Source: an uncultured Treponema sp.
GTDB lineage: Bacteria; Spirochaetota; Spirochaetia; Treponematales; Treponemataceae
NCBI GenBank assembly: GCA_946615905.1
Contig: CAMOIE010000003.1
Coordinates: 62,001 to 126,000, forward strand
Direction of reading: 5' to 3'
Length of the DNA: 64,000 bases
Part shown: one piece after another, positions 1 to 8,810 of the stretch
Numbering within the stretch: the first letter of the stretch is position 1
How the letters are laid out: each line of letters starts with the position of its first letter
The notes under the pieces: model-generated
Database searches by the model: none
Seen by the model: only the letters and a program-made list of their open reading frames with translations
What the model was told of the DNA's origin: nothing
Position numbers and translations under genes: made by a program

Positions 1-1466
1 TGATCGGCGGAATTTTCTTCGGTGGCTTGCAGGACTTCGGCTCTCTGTTCGCCTCAATCCGCCACGACGGAAAATCTGTCGGCGAAATCATCAAGGACTC
101 CATGGGAAAGACCTCAAAAAAGCTTTTCATCATCTTCACTCTGCTCGTTTTGATTCTTGTAATCGCCTCGTTCGTAAACGTTGTCGCCGGAACTTTCTTT
201 ACTGCTTCTGACGCAAGTCATTTCGGCTTTGTCCTGAACCCAAACCAGAACCAGGCGACCGCGATGATTTCCCTTCTTTTCATCGTTCTCGCAATCGGCT
301 ACGGAATCCTCACGAACCGCCTGGGAGTAAAGACTCTCCCCGCGACAATCCTCGGAATCCTCGGTGTTGCTGTCGCAGTTTTCATCGGTCTTAAAGTCGG
401 TCTCGCATTGAACCGCACGACTTGGATTATTTTGATCGGCGCATACATCACAATCGCATCTTTGGTTCCTGTCTGGATTCTCCTCCAGCCCCGTGACTAC
501 CTCTCATCATTCCTCTTGTACGCTATGATGGCCCTCGCCTTGATCGGAATCCTTGTCTCGGCAATCGGCGGAACCGCCTCATTCGAGCTTCCCGCTTTCA
601 CAGGCTGGTCAACAAAAATCGGAACCATGTTCCCGGCTTTGTTCATCACTGTAGCCTGCGGAGCCTGTTCTGGCTTCCACTCATTGATTTCTTCTGGAAC
701 TACTTCAAAACAGCTCGACAACGAGAAGAACGCCAAGGCAATCGGCTACGGTTCCATGCTCATCGAGTCAGCATTGGGAATCCTCTCTTTGATCGCCCTC
801 GGAATGGTCTCCAGCCAGTACGTCCAGAACGGTGGAATCACAAAAGCCCCGCCGGTTATCTTCGCCGCCGGAATCTCAAAGATGTTCGGAGGAAACAACG
901 CGATTTACGCCCTCATGACATTGAGCGTATCAGTATTCGCCTTGACATCCCTTGACACAGGAACCCGTTTGAGCCGCTTTATGTTCACGGAGCTTTTCCT
1001 CAAGGAGAATGAGAAGACCTGGCAGGAGGCGAAAAATCCTGTCCGCAAGGCTCTCGCATTCCCGATCACAGGAACCCTTTTGATGGTAGTGGTTGGCTGT
1101 GTTTTGGGCGGACTCTCGCTCTCACAGATTTGGGGACTTTTCGGTGCCGCAAACCAGCTCTTGGCCGGAATCGCATTGATGGCAGTCGCCGCGTGGCTTG
1201 GTGAGGTCGGAAAGAACAACAAGATGTTCCTGATTCCGACAGTATTCATGCTTGCCGCGACATTGAGCCAGCTTGTCCTCACGATTTACAAGAAAGTCTC
1301 TGCGATGGCCGCCGGAGCTGAGAACGCCTTCCACTGGGGCAACTGCTTCCAGTTGGTCTTCGCCGCCGCTATGACAGTTCTTGCAGTCGTCCTCGTGGTC
1401 GAGGGTGTGCGCACGTTCTCAAAGCAGTCAAAGTCTGCAAAGGCTAAAGTAGCCCAGGTAGCATAG
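1..1466 (+). CDS. cstA: CstA-family carbon starvation/pyruvate-peptide transporter (5' truncated by window edge)
   Basis: Integral membrane transporter of the CstA family, known for uptake of peptides or pyruvate on carbon limitation. The frame is open from base 3 and reads IGGIFFGG before LQDFGSLFASIRHDGKS, which matches the conserved CstA stretch G-G-x-x-D-F-x-S-L-x-A-S-I-R-H. The TTG at 27 is therefore an internal leucine codon and the true start lies left of the window. About 487 residues are visible, with many hydrophobic helices and a short basic tail (SKQSKSAKAK). It is followed by a terminator, so it ends its transcription unit. Substrate cannot be told from sequence. Confidence 0.88.
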   Translation, partial: IGGIFFGGLQDFGSLFASIRHDGKSVGEIIKDSMGKTSKKLFIIFTLLVLILVIASFVNVVAGTFFTASDASHFGFVLNPNQNQATAMISLLFIVLAIGYGILTNRLGVKTLPATILGILGVAVAVFIGLKVGLALNRTTWIILIGAYITIASLVPVWILLQPRDYLSSFLLYAMMALALIGILVSAIGGTASFELPAFTGWSTKIGTMFPALFITVACGACSGFHSLISSGTTSKQLDNEKNAKAIGYGSMLIESALGILSLIALGMVSSQYVQNGGITKAPPVIFAAGISKMFGGNNAIYALMTLSVSVFALTSLDTGTRLSRFMFTELFLKENEKTWQEAKNPVRKALAFPITGTLLMVVVGCVLGGLSLSQIWGLFGAANQLLAGIALMAVAAWLGEVGKNNKMFLIPTVFMLAATLSQLVLTIYKKVSAMAAGAENAFHWGNCFQLVFAAAMTVLAVVLVVEGVRTFSKQSKSAKAKVAQVA

Positions 1467-1473
1467 AAGGCGT

Positions 1474-1493
1474 AGGGGAAAGGCCTTTCCCCT
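1474..1493. repeat. 20-bp perfect palindrome after cstA
   Basis: The sequence AGGGGAAAGGCCTTTCCCCT is its own reverse complement. It lies 8 bases after the cstA stop codon and upstream of the U-tract terminator. It can form a 10-bp stem only with almost no loop, so a DNA-binding site or a 3'-end processing structure are both possible. Confidence 0.5.
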
Positions 1494-1550
1494 GGTTCGT
1501 ACTTCGTTGCTCACACACCCCATTCTACGGTGGCTCTGCCCCCGTAACGC

Positions 1551-1588
1551 CCCCGCCCTGGTTTTTACTGGAGCGGGGATTTTTTTTG
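1551..1588 (+). terminator. Rho-independent terminator of cstA
   Basis: Arms CCCCGC (1551-1556) and GCGGGG (1573-1578) are separated by 16 bases and followed by A then eight T residues. It lies 85 bases after the cstA stop and just before the promoter of the next gene. Confidence 0.65.
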
Positions 1589-1590
1589 TA

Positions 1591-1619
1591 TTGTGAAAGG
1601 CTTTTTTTTACTGTAGAAT
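1591..1619 (+). promoter_or_regulatory. Promoter for the RNase II/R gene, predicted leaderless
   Basis: TTGTGA at 1591-1596, a 17-base spacer and TAGAAT at 1614-1619, then only six bases (GTCTCC) to the ATG at 1626. A normal -10 to start-site distance puts transcription start at or next to the A of ATG. No Shine-Dalgarno sequence is present. Confidence 0.65.
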
Positions 1620-1625
1620 GTCTCC

Positions 1626-3518
1626 ATGCCTTTGTTTGAGAAAAAATCGATTGTTTTATATAAGAATTCACCTGCCATTGTCGGGGAGAGGGAGTCTGAC
1701 AAATTCACCATTGAATGGCAGTCTTCGCCCGCTAGTCCTACCGGGAAGAAAGCCGTATATTCAAGCCAAAAAGTCCGTGAAAAAGACGTGATTTTTCTTT
1801 GCGGTCCGGTCACTTCGCTTGAAAAAATTCTGGATATAAAAGCAGACTTCACAAGTGGAATTTCTGAGGCCAGGGAACTGCTGCTTTCTGACGAGGAGTC
1901 GGCCTCAAGCCCTCTTGAATTTTCTGAATTGGTCTCAATTATCAAGGCTGATTTTTCAAACGATGACGCATGGCCTATTTATTCCGCGCTGAAAAACTCA
2001 TTTGACTTTGAGGAGAAAATCGACGGCGGAAAAATTTATTTTCTTCCCCGCTCTGACGAGGCGAAAAAAGCCCTTGAGGAAAAGGCGAATGAGAAGGAAC
2101 ACGCCGGGGAGATTCGCGCGGCCTTTATCGAGCGGCTGAAGCAGAAAAAAATCCTTCCAGAGGACTCTAAATACATGGGCGATGTCGAAGCCCTTGCCCT
2201 TGGAAAAACTGACAAGTCAAAGACCATGAAGGAGGCCGGATTCAAGGAGACCCCGGAGAAGGCTCACAAACTCCTTTTGGACACTGGAATCTGGGCGATT
2301 ACACGAAATCCATATCCGCTTCGCTGGGGACTTTCTATGCAGTCTTCAAGCGTAAAACTTGAGACCCCGCCGGAAGAGGAAAGGGTAAAGGTTCCCGGCA
2401 TCTCATGGGCGATTGACTCCGAGTGGTCAGCTGACCCTGATGACGCGATTGCTTGGGACGGAAAATACCTTTGGGTTCACATTGCTGACCCCGCCGCGAC
2501 AGTCATGCCGGACGACGATGTTGACAAGGCTGCCCGTATGAGGGGGGCGACTTTGTATGTCCCGGAGGGAACGTCCAGAATGCTTTCAGAGGACTCCCTT
2601 TCTGACTATGCGCTCGGTCTAAACGAGATTTCCCGCGCTCTCTCTTTTAGGATTGAATTTGACTCCAACGGCGACATTGCCGACTGTCAGGTTTTGCGGA
2701 CGACTGTGGACGTAAAGCGGCTGACTTATGAGAAGGCAGATGAGTTGAAGGATTCTCCTGAGCTTAAGCCCCTTTTTGAAATTGCAAGGCGCAATTTTGA
2801 GAGGCGGACAAAGGCAGGAGCAGTCACAATCACTTTGCCAGAAGTCCATATTTCAGTGGACAGCGAGACAAAAAAAGTCTCGATTGAGGAGCATAAGCAC
2901 ACTGAATCCGGTGATGTCGTTCGCGAGGCTATGCTTTTGGCGGGCGAGGGGGCTGCTCGTTTTGCTTTCAAAAATGCTCTGGCATTTCCCTTTGTCAGTC
3001 AGGAAGCCCCTGAGATTCCTGCCGAACTTCCAGAGGGGCTTGCAGGCCAGTACAGGTTGCGCCGCTGCATGAGAAGACGCAATGTCTCCGTGACTCCGTC
3101 TGTCCATTCAGGCCTTGGACTTGGAATGTACAGCCAGGTTACAAGCCCCCTGCGCCGTTATTCTGACTTGCTGTCTCACGAGCAGCTCAGGGCTTTTTTG
3201 TGCGGAAGAAAGCCGATTGAAAAAGACGAGATGCTTATGCGTATGAGCGCAGGTGATGCCGCCGCCCAGGCCGCCCACAAGTCCGAGAGAAAAAGCAACC
3301 TCCACTGGACTTTGGTCTACCTTTTGCAAAATCCAGACTGGCAGGGAAGGGCTGTCTGCGTTGACAAGCAGGGAAATCAGGCGACTTTTATGATTCCGTC
3401 CCTTGCGCTGGAAACCGTCATGGCCTCTTCTTCTGACTTGAAATTGAACCATGAAATCACTGTTCAGGCTGATAAGATTGATTTGCCGAATCTGGAAGTG
3501 ACTTTCCGTAAAATATAA
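1626..3518 (+). CDS. RNase II/RNase R family 3'-5' exoribonuclease
   Basis: Processive 3'-5' RNA exonuclease with an RNB catalytic domain, cytoplasmic, 630 residues. The four metal-binding aspartates of the RNB site are visible as D264, D270, D272 and D273 in IDSEWSADPDD, the same spacing as D201/D207/D209/D210 of E. coli RNase II. The second conserved block SPLRRYSDLLSHEQL lies near residue 506. The N-terminal 250 residues are charged and weakly conserved, and the C-terminal ~65 residues are probably an S1-like RNA-binding domain. Size is closer to RNase II (~640) than RNase R (~800), but the class cannot be settled by eye. It is followed 26 bases later by manC. Confidence 0.88.
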   Translation: MPLFEKKSIVLYKNSPAIVGERESDKFTIEWQSSPASPTGKKAVYSSQKVREKDVIFLCGPVTSLEKILDIKADFTSGISEARELLLSDEESASSPLEFSELVSIIKADFSNDDAWPIYSALKNSFDFEEKIDGGKIYFLPRSDEAKKALEEKANEKEHAGEIRAAFIERLKQKKILPEDSKYMGDVEALALGKTDKSKTMKEAGFKETPEKAHKLLLDTGIWAITRNPYPLRWGLSMQSSSVKLETPPEEERVKVPGISWAIDSEWSADPDDAIAWDGKYLWVHIADPAATVMPDDDVDKAARMRGATLYVPEGTSRMLSEDSLSDYALGLNEISRALSFRIEFDSNGDIADCQVLRTTVDVKRLTYEKADELKDSPELKPLFEIARRNFERRTKAGAVTITLPEVHISVDSETKKVSIEEHKHTESGDVVREAMLLAGEGAARFAFKNALAFPFVSQEAPEIPAELPEGLAGQYRLRRCMRRRNVSVTPSVHSGLGLGMYSQVTSPLRRYSDLLSHEQLRAFLCGRKPIEKDEMLMRMSAGDAAAQAAHKSERKSNLHWTLVYLLQNPDWQGRAVCVDKQGNQATFMIPSLALETVMASSSDLKLNHEITVQADKIDLPNLEVTFRKI

Positions 3519-3544
3519 AAATATTATTTTGGAGTAAAAATTTT

Positions 3545-4648
3545 ATGATTACTGACGTTATCATCATGGCCGGAGGTTTTGGCGAGAGGCTTTGGCCGGC
3601 TTCTTCGGCTCTTTTTCCAAAACAGTTCATGGCACTGGACGGGGAGAATTCCTTTATGCAGACAAGCATTCTTCGCGCCCTCTCTGTCCGTCCATCGGGA
3701 AAAATACTGATTGTCACCCGCAAGGACATTGAGGATGAGTGCTGCAAGCAGGTCAATGACCTTGCCTCCCGTCTCTCTAAAGAGGATGGTGAAAAACTTT
3801 TGAGCGACTGCGTGGTTATCTCAGAACCTTGTGGAAGACACACTTCCGCCGCGATTTTGACAGGCCTTTATTTTGTAAAAAAGACTTCTGCAGAAAAAAA
3901 ACATACTTTTTTGGTTTTGACCAGTGACCATGTAATCGGACCGACAGAGCTTTTTGCCTCTGATTGCCAGTCTGCCGCAAAGGCTGCCGAGGATGGAAAA
4001 TTCGTCTGTTTTGCGATTCCTCCGACAGAACCCGCTACTGGATTCGGCTATATAAAGGCCGGGAAGGACTTGTATTCTGACGAGAAAGTTTTTGAAATCG
4101 ACAATTTTAAAGAGAAGCCATCACTTGAAATCGCAAAAATCTATATTTCAGACGGAAACTACTGGTGGAATTCTGGAATGTTCGCCTTTACAGCTGATTT
4201 TCTTGAGAATGAGATGGAAAAATGCACGCATTCTGTCTATGAGGCTTTTGCCCCTGTAAAAAATGGCAATGCTCCGACGCTTTCAAAGGATGACTCAATT
4301 TCAGTTTTGTCTTCCTGGCCTGAATTGGAGGAAACCTACAAGAATGTCCCGGAAATTGCAATCGACAAGTCTATCGCCGAAAAAACAAAGTCCGCTGCAT
4401 GTGTGAAGGCGCATTTCAACTGGACTGACGTAGGCTCCTGGGAAACTTTCAGCGAGCTGTCGACAGGCTCTGCAAAGGAGACTTCCGCCGACATCGATGG
4501 AAAGGGCAACTTTATCTATTCTGATTTGCCTGTAGCCCTCTGCGGAGTCGAGAATCTGATTGTAGTCGTCAAAAACGGCAAAGTCCTTGTGATGAAAAGA
4601 GGCTGCGGTCAGCTAGTCCGTGAGGCAGTGAAAAAACTTGAGAAATAG
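3545..4648 (+). CDS. manC: Mannose-1-phosphate guanylyltransferase
   Basis: Makes GDP-mannose from mannose-1-phosphate and GTP for surface glycan synthesis. The N-terminal nucleotidyltransferase signature IIMAGGFGERLWPASS with the following FPKQF lysine motif is clear, and GFGYIK plus FKEKP match the sugar-binding part of the family. Length is 367 residues, the short form without the isomerase domain of the bifunctional ManC/AlgA enzymes. The start is fixed by GGAG about ten bases upstream. Its partner enzymes (mannose-6-phosphate isomerase, phosphomannomutase) are not in the window; the nearby rfb operon makes another activated sugar. Confidence 0.9.
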   Translation: MITDVIIMAGGFGERLWPASSALFPKQFMALDGENSFMQTSILRALSVRPSGKILIVTRKDIEDECCKQVNDLASRLSKEDGEKLLSDCVVISEPCGRHTSAAILTGLYFVKKTSAEKKHTFLVLTSDHVIGPTELFASDCQSAAKAAEDGKFVCFAIPPTEPATGFGYIKAGKDLYSDEKVFEIDNFKEKPSLEIAKIYISDGNYWWNSGMFAFTADFLENEMEKCTHSVYEAFAPVKNGNAPTLSKDDSISVLSSWPELEETYKNVPEIAIDKSIAEKTKSAACVKAHFNWTDVGSWETFSELSTGSAKETSADIDGKGNFIYSDLPVALCGVENLIVVVKNGKVLVMKRGCGQLVREAVKKLEK

Positions 4649-4656
4649 AAAATTTT

Positions 4657-4685
4657 TTTATAAAACTGCGGATTCGTGCTATAAT
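4657..4685 (+). promoter_or_regulatory. Promoter for the small membrane protein gene
   Basis: TTTATA at 4657-4662, 17-base spacer, TATAAT at 4680-4685 with an extended -10 TG at 4677-4678. The transcript would have a ~38-base leader containing GAGGAG before the ATG at 4730. Confidence 0.55.
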
Positions 4686-4729
4686 AATTGTGAGTTTTCA
4701 CGCAAAAAAATTCGAGGAGTAACGCTTTT

Positions 4730-4984
4730 ATGATTACGGCTATTATTATCACAATTTTAGTTGGAGCTTTGATCGGTTGGCTGGCGGGAATTTTCATGAA
4801 GTCACGCCACGGTTTTTGGATGTCATGTCTTTTGGGAATAATCGGCTCTGCCATAGGCAGCTGGCTTTTCACAGGAATCCTTCATATCGGAGACGGCTCT
4901 CTTTTATGGTCGATTGTCAGCGGTGTGATTGGAACCTGCATTCTCATCGCAATTGTCCGTGCAATTATGGGCAGAAAATTCTAG
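4730..4984 (+). CDS. GlsB/YeaQ/YmgE-type small membrane protein (transglycosylase-associated family)
   Basis: An 84-residue protein with three hydrophobic helices separated by glycine-rich turns (IGWLAGIF, GIIGSAIGSWLF, GVIGTCILIAIV), the pattern of the transglycosylase-associated family, small inner-membrane proteins often linked to stress. Biochemical function is unknown in the family. The start ATG follows GAGGAGTAAC at good spacing. It has its own promoter and a shared bidirectional terminator with the convergent rfb operon. Confidence 0.8.
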   Translation: MITAIIITILVGALIGWLAGIFMKSRHGFWMSCLLGIIGSAIGSWLFTGILHIGDGSLLWSIVSGVIGTCILIAIVRAIMGRKF

Positions 4985-5015
4985 GCTCCTAGTCACATAG
5001 AAAATTTTTTACAAA

Positions 5016-5050
5016 AAAGCCCGCAGATTTTAGATGAACCTGCGGGCTTT
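5016..5050. terminator. Bidirectional terminator between the small membrane protein and rfbB
   Basis: Perfect 11-bp stem AAAGCCCGCAG (5016-5026) with CTGCGGGCTTT (5040-5050), 13-base loop, T-rich on both outgoing strands. It serves the plus-strand gene ending at 4984 and the minus-strand rfb operon ending at 5054. Confidence 0.8.
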
Positions 5051-5053
5051 CTT

Positions 5054-6193
5054 TTATCTTTCTGAGTAGTTTTTCTCAACCCAGTTTTTGTATTCTCCGC
5101 TCAATATGCGCTTAATCCAGTCTGGATGGGTCAGATTCCATTTTACTGTCATCGCAAGCCCCTGCTCGAATGTCATCTTGCGTTCCCAGCCCAACTCTGC
5201 CTTGATTTTACTGCAGTCAATCGCATAGCGCTGGTCGTGGCCAGGTCTGTCTTTTACGTGGACGATTGTCTTTCTGATTTCGTCCGCGTCTTTATTCAGT
5301 TCCGCGGCCGTAAGCTCTATCAGCTTGTCGAGGAGCTTTACGTTCTGCCACTCGTTCTCACCGCCTATGTTGTATTTCTCGCCGGACTTTCCGCCCTTTA
5401 GAATCTGCCAGACGGCACGGTTGTGGTCCTCGACATAAATCCAGTCGCGGATATTTTTTCCCTCACCGTAGACAGGAAGGCTCTTTCCCTGCTGCATGTT
5501 CAAAATCATCAGGGGAATCAGCTTTTCCGGGAACTGGTAGGGACCGTAGTTGTTCGTGCAGTTGCTCAGTGTGATTGGAAGCCCGTATGTGTGGTGGTAG
5601 GCCATGACGATGTGGTCGCTTGAGGCCTTTGATGAGGAGTAGGGGCTTCTCGGATCGTATGGGGTCTTCTCTGTAAAATAGCCTGTGGGGCCGAGGGAGC
5701 CGTAAACTTCGTCTGTCGAGATGTGGTGGAAAAGGACGTCATCGCGGGGATTGTCAAGGGAGACATTCCAGTAGCGGCGGGCCGCGTCAAGCAGGGTGTA
5801 TGTTCCCTCGATGTTTGTCTTGATGAAAACCCCTGGGCCTAAAATCGACCGGTCAACGTGGCTTTCCGCCGCGAAATGAACCACAGTGTCAATGTCGTAC
5901 TGCCTGAAGATTCTGTCAATCTGCTCCTTGTCGCAGATGTCAACGCGCTCAAAAAAATAGCGGCGCTTTGCCGGGTCTTTTTCTCTGGAACCGTAGACGG
6001 CATCAACATCGTCAAGACTTTCTCCGTTTCCCGCGTAGGTCAGGCAGTCAACGTTCACGATTCTGCCAGTGAAATTCGCGTCCTCAAAGGCCGCCTGCCC
6101 AGATGTTGACTTTCCGAACATGTAATGGATGAAGTTGGAGCCGATAAAGCCCGCTCCGCCTGTCACCAGAATATTCTTTAATTTTCTTGCCAT
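5054..6193 (-). CDS. rfbB: dTDP-glucose 4,6-dehydratase
   Basis: Second step of dTDP-L-rhamnose synthesis: converts dTDP-glucose to dTDP-4-keto-6-deoxyglucose using bound NAD. An extended short-chain dehydrogenase with the N-terminal Rossmann motif VTGGAGFIGSNF, the catalytic STDEVYGSLG (Thr-Asp-Glu) and YSSSKASSDH (Tyr-x3-Lys). 379 residues, slightly longer than the usual ~350 because of an insertion after the first strand (near FGKSTSGQAAFEDAN). Last gene of the rfbACDB operon, 10 bases after rfbD, with AAGGAAAT upstream of the ATG. Confidence 0.95.
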   Translation of the reverse strand: MARKLKNILVTGGAGFIGSNFIHYMFGKSTSGQAAFEDANFTGRIVNVDCLTYAGNGESLDDVDAVYGSREKDPAKRRYFFERVDICDKEQIDRIFRQYDIDTVVHFAAESHVDRSILGPGVFIKTNIEGTYTLLDAARRYWNVSLDNPRDDVLFHHISTDEVYGSLGPTGYFTEKTPYDPRSPYSSSKASSDHIVMAYHHTYGLPITLSNCTNNYGPYQFPEKLIPLMILNMQQGKSLPVYGEGKNIRDWIYVEDHNRAVWQILKGGKSGEKYNIGGENEWQNVKLLDKLIELTAAELNKDADEIRKTIVHVKDRPGHDQRYAIDCSKIKAELGWERKMTFEQGLAMTVKWNLTHPDWIKRILSGEYKNWVEKNYSER

Positions 6194-6203
6194 GATTATT
6201 TCC

Positions 6204-7118
6204 TTATATCACGTTGAATTCTTTGTCCTTGAAAAAGGACTTCAATGATTTTTCCCAACCGGGAAGCCTTATTCTCAATGCTTTTTGTATTTTCTCAGTG
6301 GAAAGGACTGAGTATGCCGGCCTTTTAGCCTTTGTCGGGTAGTCCGCCGTGGCGCATGGATTTACCCTGCAGTTTCCGCTGATTTTCCCAGACTTGGCTC
6401 CGCATTTTTGAATCGCCTGGGCAAAATAAAACCAGCTGGTCTCGCCGCCGTCGTTCACGTTGTAGATTCCATAGGGAATCAGGTCGCCCTTTCTGTTTTT
6501 TTTGATGATTTCGACTATGACTTTCGCGAGGGTCGCGCAGTTTGTCGGAGTTCCCCTCTGGTCGCTGACAACTTTCAGCTCTTCCTTTGAGTTCATCAGT
6601 TTTGTCATTGTGTAGACGAAATTTTTGCCGTAAAAGCCGTAGAGCCATGAAGTCCTCAAAATGTAGTAGCGGGTCATGTACTGCTCGATTTCGTCCTCGC
6701 CCTTTGACTTGCTTTGCCCGTAAACCCCGATCGGTGATTTTGCGCATTCCTCGTCTATAGGGGAGGTGGCCGAGCCGTCAAAGACGTAGTCTGTTGAGAC
6801 GTGAATCAGGGATAGCGAGTTTTCCCGGCAGAGTTTTGCGATGTTCTTAGAGCCTTCCTGATTTACGGAAAAGGCCTTTTCCTTCTCGTCTTCGGCAAGG
6901 TCGACTTTTGTGTATGCCGCGCAGTTCACTACGAAGTCAATCCTTTTGTCGTCAGAGCCTGAGATTTTCGACATTGAATTCTCATAGAAAGAGCGCAGGG
7001 CTTCCATCGACGTGATGTCAGTCTCGCTTCCGGAATGGATAAAATTAATTTTCTCGTCTGTCAGCTGCCGGGCCAATTCCTGACCCAACATCCCTTTTGC
7101 CCCGATTAACCAAATCAT
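6204..7118 (-). CDS. rfbD: dTDP-4-dehydrorhamnose reductase
   Basis: Final step to dTDP-L-rhamnose: NAD(P)H reduction of the 4-keto group. Shows the Rossmann motif GAKGMLGQELARQL at the N-terminus, the family block VNCAAYTKVDLAEDE, the active-site threonine in STDYVFDG and the YGQSKSKGE Tyr-x3-Lys pair. 304 residues, normal length. Three bases separate it from rfbC, and its Shine-Dalgarno GGAG lies in the end of rfbC, implying translational coupling. Confidence 0.95.
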   Translation of the reverse strand: MIWLIGAKGMLGQELARQLTDEKINFIHSGSETDITSMEALRSFYENSMSKISGSDDKRIDFVVNCAAYTKVDLAEDEKEKAFSVNQEGSKNIAKLCRENSLSLIHVSTDYVFDGSATSPIDEECAKSPIGVYGQSKSKGEDEIEQYMTRYYILRTSWLYGFYGKNFVYTMTKLMNSKEELKVVSDQRGTPTNCATLAKVIVEIIKKNRKGDLIPYGIYNVNDGGETSWFYFAQAIQKCGAKSGKISGNCRVNPCATADYPTKAKRPAYSVLSTEKIQKALRIRLPGWEKSLKSFFKDKEFNVI

Positions 7119-7121
7119 CTG

Positions 7122-7718
7122 CTACTCCGTCCAGTCTCCGCCAATCCAAATGCCGTTCTCGTCAAAATATTTTCTGTTCTTGTCAAAAGCCGGGTGACGG
7201 GAATCTTTTTCGCTCAAAAGAGGCTCTATCCCTTTTGCTACAGATTTCCAGTCTATGTTGATTGTCTTGTCGTTCCACATAAGGCCGGCATCGTCCTCCG
7301 GGTGGTAGAAGTCCGTGCATTTGTATGTGAAAATCGCCTCGTCGCTCAGGACATAGAATCCGTGGGCAAAGCCTTCGGGGATGTAGAACATGTTGTTCTT
7401 CTCAGAGTCGAGAATGACTCCGTACCAGTTTCCGAAAGTCGGGGAGCCAGAGCGAAGGTCGACAGCGACATCATAGACCTTGCCCTCAAGTGCGCGGACC
7501 AGCTTTCCCTGAGGATGCTTTGTCTGCCAGTGCATTCCGCGGAGAACGCCCTTTTTGCTCTTGGACTGGTTGTCCTGGACGAATCTCATTGTAAGTCCGG
7601 CCTCAAAAAAATCCTTCTCAGAATAATTCTCGAAAAAATAGCCCCGTTTGTCACCGAAGACTTTTGGCTGAATCTCCCATAGACCTTCTATCGGGCATTT
7701 TATGAATTCAAAAGACAC
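7122..7718 (-). CDS. rfbC: dTDP-4-dehydrorhamnose 3,5-epimerase
   Basis: Third step of the rhamnose pathway: double epimerisation at C3 and C5. Cupin-fold enzyme with VLRGMHWQ (active-site histidine), KVFGDKRGYFFENYSEKDF and the YKCTDFYHPEDDAGLMWND C-terminal block. 198 residues, normal. The start codon is GTG, preceded by AGAGGAG at 7-8 bases, so the non-ATG start is well supported. Sits between rfbA (41 bases) and rfbD (3 bases). Confidence 0.95.
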   Translation of the reverse strand: MSFEFIKCPIEGLWEIQPKVFGDKRGYFFENYSEKDFFEAGLTMRFVQDNQSKSKKGVLRGMHWQTKHPQGKLVRALEGKVYDVAVDLRSGSPTFGNWYGVILDSEKNNMFYIPEGFAHGFYVLSDEAIFTYKCTDFYHPEDDAGLMWNDKTINIDWKSVAKGIEPLLSEKDSRHPAFDKNRKYFDENGIWIGGDWTE

Positions 7719-7759
7719 TGTGATTCTCCTCTAAAAATCTCTCCTCTTTCAGCCTTGCT

Positions 7760-8632
7760 CTAAGCCTGGGCGATGTATTTGAGATATGAGCCGTATTCTG
7801 TCTTGTAGCCGGCGGCAAGCTCTAGGAGCTTTTCCTTTGAAAGCCATCCATTGCGGAAGGCGATTTCCTCGATGCAGGAGACGTACATTCCCTGTCTCTT
7901 CTGTATTGTCGCGATGAAGTTTCCGGCCTCCGCAAGACCGTCATAAGTTCCTGTGTCCAACCATGCCAGTCCACGGCCGAGAATCTCAACATTCAGGTCT
8001 CCGCGCTCAAGGTAGGCGTTGTTCACCGAAGTGATTTCAATCTCACCACGGGCGGAAGGCTTTACGTTCTCCGCGATATTGATTACAGAGTTGTCGTAAA
8101 AGTAAAGGCCTGGAACCGCGTAGTTTGACTTTGGCTCGGCGGGTTTTTCCTCGATTCCGAGAGCCTTGCCGTTTTTGTCGAATTCGACGACACCGTAGGC
8201 GCGGGGGTCTTTCACGTAGTAGCCGAAAATCACGGCTCCGCCTTTTTCGTTGACTTTTTTAGCCGCATTTTTAAGGCTCTGTGTGAATGACTGGCCGTAA
8301 AAAATATTGTCACCTAAAACGAGGGCGACAGAGTCATCGCCGATGAATTTTTTTCCAACGATGAATGCGTCCGCAAGTCCTCTGGGCTTTTCTTGGACTG
8401 CGTAGTCGAATTTCATACCGAGCTTTTCTCCACTTCCGAACAATTCCTTGAATGTCGGAAGATCACGCGGAGTTGATATAATCAGAACCTCCCGGATTCC
8501 TGCGAGCATTAAAACACTTAAAGGATAATAAATCATCGGTTTGTCATAGACCGGTAAAATCTGTTTTGATACTGCGCGTGTAAGCGGATAAAGTCTTGTG
8601 CCTGAACCGCCTGCAAGAATAATTCCTTTCAT
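7760..8632 (-). CDS. rfbA: Glucose-1-phosphate thymidylyltransferase
   Basis: First step of the pathway: forms dTDP-glucose from dTTP and glucose-1-phosphate. The N-terminal signature [14 protein letters not shown] and the downstream [17 protein letters not shown] are near-perfect for RmlA. 290 residues, normal. First gene of the rfbACDB operon. Its start codon has no Shine-Dalgarno and lies six bases after a -10 box, so the mRNA is predicted leaderless. Confidence 0.95.
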   Translation of the reverse strand: MKGIILAGGSGTRLYPLTRAVSKQILPVYDKPMIYYPLSVLMLAGIREVLIISTPRDLPTFKELFGSGEKLGMKFDYAVQEKPRGLADAFIVGKKFIGDDSVALVLGDNIFYGQSFTQSLKNAAKKVNEKGGAVIFGYYVKDPRAYGVVEFDKNGKALGIEEKPAEPKSNYAVPGLYFYDNSVINIAENVKPSARGEIEITSVNNAYLERGDLNVEILGRGLAWLDTGTYDGLAEAGNFIATIQKRQGMYVSCIEEIAFRNGWLSKEKLLELAAGYKTEYGSYLKYIAQA

Positions 8633-8638
8633 ATTTGT

Positions 8639-8667
8639 ATTTTAATTTTTTTCTGAGAAAACTGCAA
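8639..8667 (-). promoter_or_regulatory. rfbACDB promoter, predicted leaderless
   Basis: On the minus strand: TTGCAG (8667-8662), 17-base spacer, TAAAAT (8644-8639), then six bases to the rfbA ATG at 8632. No ribosome-binding sequence between. Confidence 0.65.
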
Positions 8668-8799
8668 CGTTTTGGCAAGCTATGATGCTACCAATGTTGC
8701 AGCCGACAATATTTTTACTGGCAGGTCAGCCGTATTCGTTATCCTTGAAGAAAAATTACCGCAATTTCACCGCAGTTTGTCACTGCGGCTGTTTTTTTT
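8662..8799 (+). ncRNA. Candidate structured small RNA ending in a terminator
   Basis: Between the divergent rfbA and aminotransferase promoters. On the plus strand a nested hairpin CTGCAAC (8662-8668) with GTTGCAG encloses TTGG/CCAA, and a strong terminator closes the segment at 8770-8799. The aminotransferase has its own promoter after this terminator, so the segment is not needed as its leader. A 39-codon ATG frame (8682-8801) overlaps but lacks a Shine-Dalgarno and its end is encoded by the terminator stem. No clear plus-strand promoter was found. Not a recognised RNA family. Confidence 0.25.
8770..8799 (+). terminator. Rho-independent terminator upstream of the aminotransferase gene
   Basis: Stem CCGCAGT (8770-8776) with ACTGCGG (8782-8788), 5-base loop, then CTG and eight T residues. 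It points in the plus direction although no annotated plus-strand gene precedes it. Confidence 0.65.
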
Positions 8800-8810
8800 A
8801 ATCGATAATC

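Noticed and set aside
27..1466. TTG at 27 as the start of the CstA-like protein
   Set aside because: The residues encoded upstream of it (IGGIFFGG) continue the conserved CstA sequence, so the codon is internal and the gene is cut by the window edge.
8682..8801. A 39-codon plus-strand ORF ending in CHCGCFF
   Set aside because: No Shine-Dalgarno, no leaderless promoter at the right distance, and its end is dictated by the terminator stem and T-run. Kept only as part of the candidate RNA segment.
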